Shown in pieces: positions 6,642-6,905 of a DNA stretch of 6,905 nucleotides (position 1 is its first letter; each line of letters starts with the position of its first letter). The stretch is taken from assembly GCA_021774995.1 (NCBI GenBank), contig JAJFIM010000079.1, forward strand, positions 1 through 6,905, written 5' to 3'. The notes beneath the pieces are model-generated. The model was not told where the DNA came from. It ran no database searches and saw nothing but the letters and a program-made list of their open reading frames with translations. Made by a program: the position numbers and the translations under genes. Origin of the DNA: Alphaproteobacteria bacterium. Lineage in GTDB: Bacteria; Pseudomonadota; Alphaproteobacteria; SMXP01.

Positions 6642-6905
6642 TTACGCCATTCGGGCCAATTGCTTTGCCGCATATTCCGGATCGACGGCGGCATACTTTC
6701 TTACCTGATCGAGCGTCTTCCACCCGCCCAGTTCTTGCAGGGTCCGGATGTCGCCGCCGGTCTTCAAAAACCAATGTGCCCAGTGATGGCGCCAGTCATG
6801 AAAGCGGAATCCGGACAGGCTGATTCTGTTGCACGCCGTCTTGTGCGCCTTGCTGAAAGGATTGCCGCCCCGGCCGCGGGTGTCATGATAGGGCTCGCCC
6901 AGGCG
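6642..6905 (-). CDS. Tyrosine recombinase/phage-type integrase, C-terminal part (gene cut by window edge)
   Basis: The minus-strand frame is open from the window edge to a TAA at 6644-6642 and encodes the last 87 residues. It carries the C-terminal catalytic boxes of tyrosine site-specific recombinases: FHDWRHHWAHW (35-45 of the fragment), giving the HxxR pair H36 and R39; LGGWKTLDQVRKYAAV (59-74), giving W62 at the His/Trp position; and the nucleophile Y71 nine residues later. The segment HDTRGRGGNPFSKAHK (7-22) is the usual lead-in. The first catalytic arginine, the core-binding domain and the start lie beyond position 6905. Nothing in the fragment is broken, and the tail after Tyr has a normal length (16 residues). 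By hand count 6661-6900 has 144 G/C in 240 bases (60%), higher than the 42-63% in sampled 60-base lines of the chromosomal genes, which average near 50%. Its placement beside a tRNA fragment suggests that it catalysed the integration. Confidence 0.9.
   Translation of the reverse strand, partial: RLGEPYHDTRGRGGNPFSKAHKTACNRISLSGFRFHDWRHHWAHWFLKTGGDIRTLQELGGWKTLDQVRKYAAVDPEYAAKQLARMA

Larger units (their letters stand above)
6518..6905. mobile_element. One end of an integrated element (genomic island, ICE or prophage) in tRNA-Val; continues past the window
   Basis: The boundary is inferred from the tRNA 3' remnant (attachment site, 6518-6567) next to a tyrosine recombinase gene whose 3' end lies 74 bases away. 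Conserved chromosomal genes lie to the left, so the element extends to the right. Integration into a minus-strand tRNA gene would displace its 3' part to the left end and rebuild an intact tRNA at the far right end. Element DNA proper starts at about 6568. The element's size, class and cargo cannot be determined here. Confidence 0.75.

Noticed and set aside
6599..6823. Plus-strand 74-residue open frame
   Set aside because: It lies antisense to the integrase C-terminus, whose minus-strand frame carries clear catalytic motifs; the plus frame shows no recognisable domain.
1..6905. CRISPR array, insertion sequence or complete defence operon
   Set aside because: No regularly spaced repeats, transposase motifs or recognisable defence genes were seen; the only mobile-element signal is the integrase and tRNA remnant at the right edge.

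Overview
The window looks like alphaproteobacterial chromosome of moderate G+C with the start of an integrated element at its right edge. The evidence is an ATP12-type F1-ATPase assembly chaperone, which among bacteria is typical of Alphaproteobacteria, together with the order rarA - crcB - rluC-like - ... - ATP12, which I know from that class. I cannot name a genus.

Positions 1-5554 hold a tightly packed plus-strand cluster. It opens with the last ten codons of an upstream gene (possibly a Do/DegP-type protease), then rarA (replication-fork maintenance ATPase), crcB (fluoride channel), an RluC/RluD-type rRNA pseudouridine synthase, a 689-residue membrane-anchored AsmA-like protein, and the ATP12 chaperone. 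The rarA/crcB and crcB/pseudouridine synthase junctions overlap by one and four bases, and the ATP12 gene starts 14 bases inside the AsmA-like gene, so translational coupling is likely. Only the 68-base gap before the AsmA-like gene could hold another promoter, and I saw none there.

Positions 5560-6363 (minus strand) encode a permuted NlpC/P60 (YiiX/LRAT-like) putative thiol hydrolase. It converges on the ATP12 gene with five bases between the stop codons. An interrupted 13-bp inverted repeat spans this junction and could act as a bidirectional terminator.

Positions 6364-6905 are the most informative part. After about 150 bp of intergenic DNA, the minus strand carries the 3' portion of a tRNA-Val with anticodon CAC: anticodon arm, variable loop, T arm, 3' acceptor strand and CCA. 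It has no D arm and no 5' acceptor strand. The match to a tRNA stops just upstream of the anticodon stem. About 75 bp further right, on the same strand, lies the C-terminal end of a tyrosine recombinase that runs off the window and has no start codon inside it. I infer that this is one end of a genomic island, ICE or prophage integrated in tRNA-Val(CAC), with the cargo and the reconstituted tRNA gene to the right of the window. No complete new defence or other novel system is visible inside these 6.9 kb; any such system would be in the element beyond position 6905.
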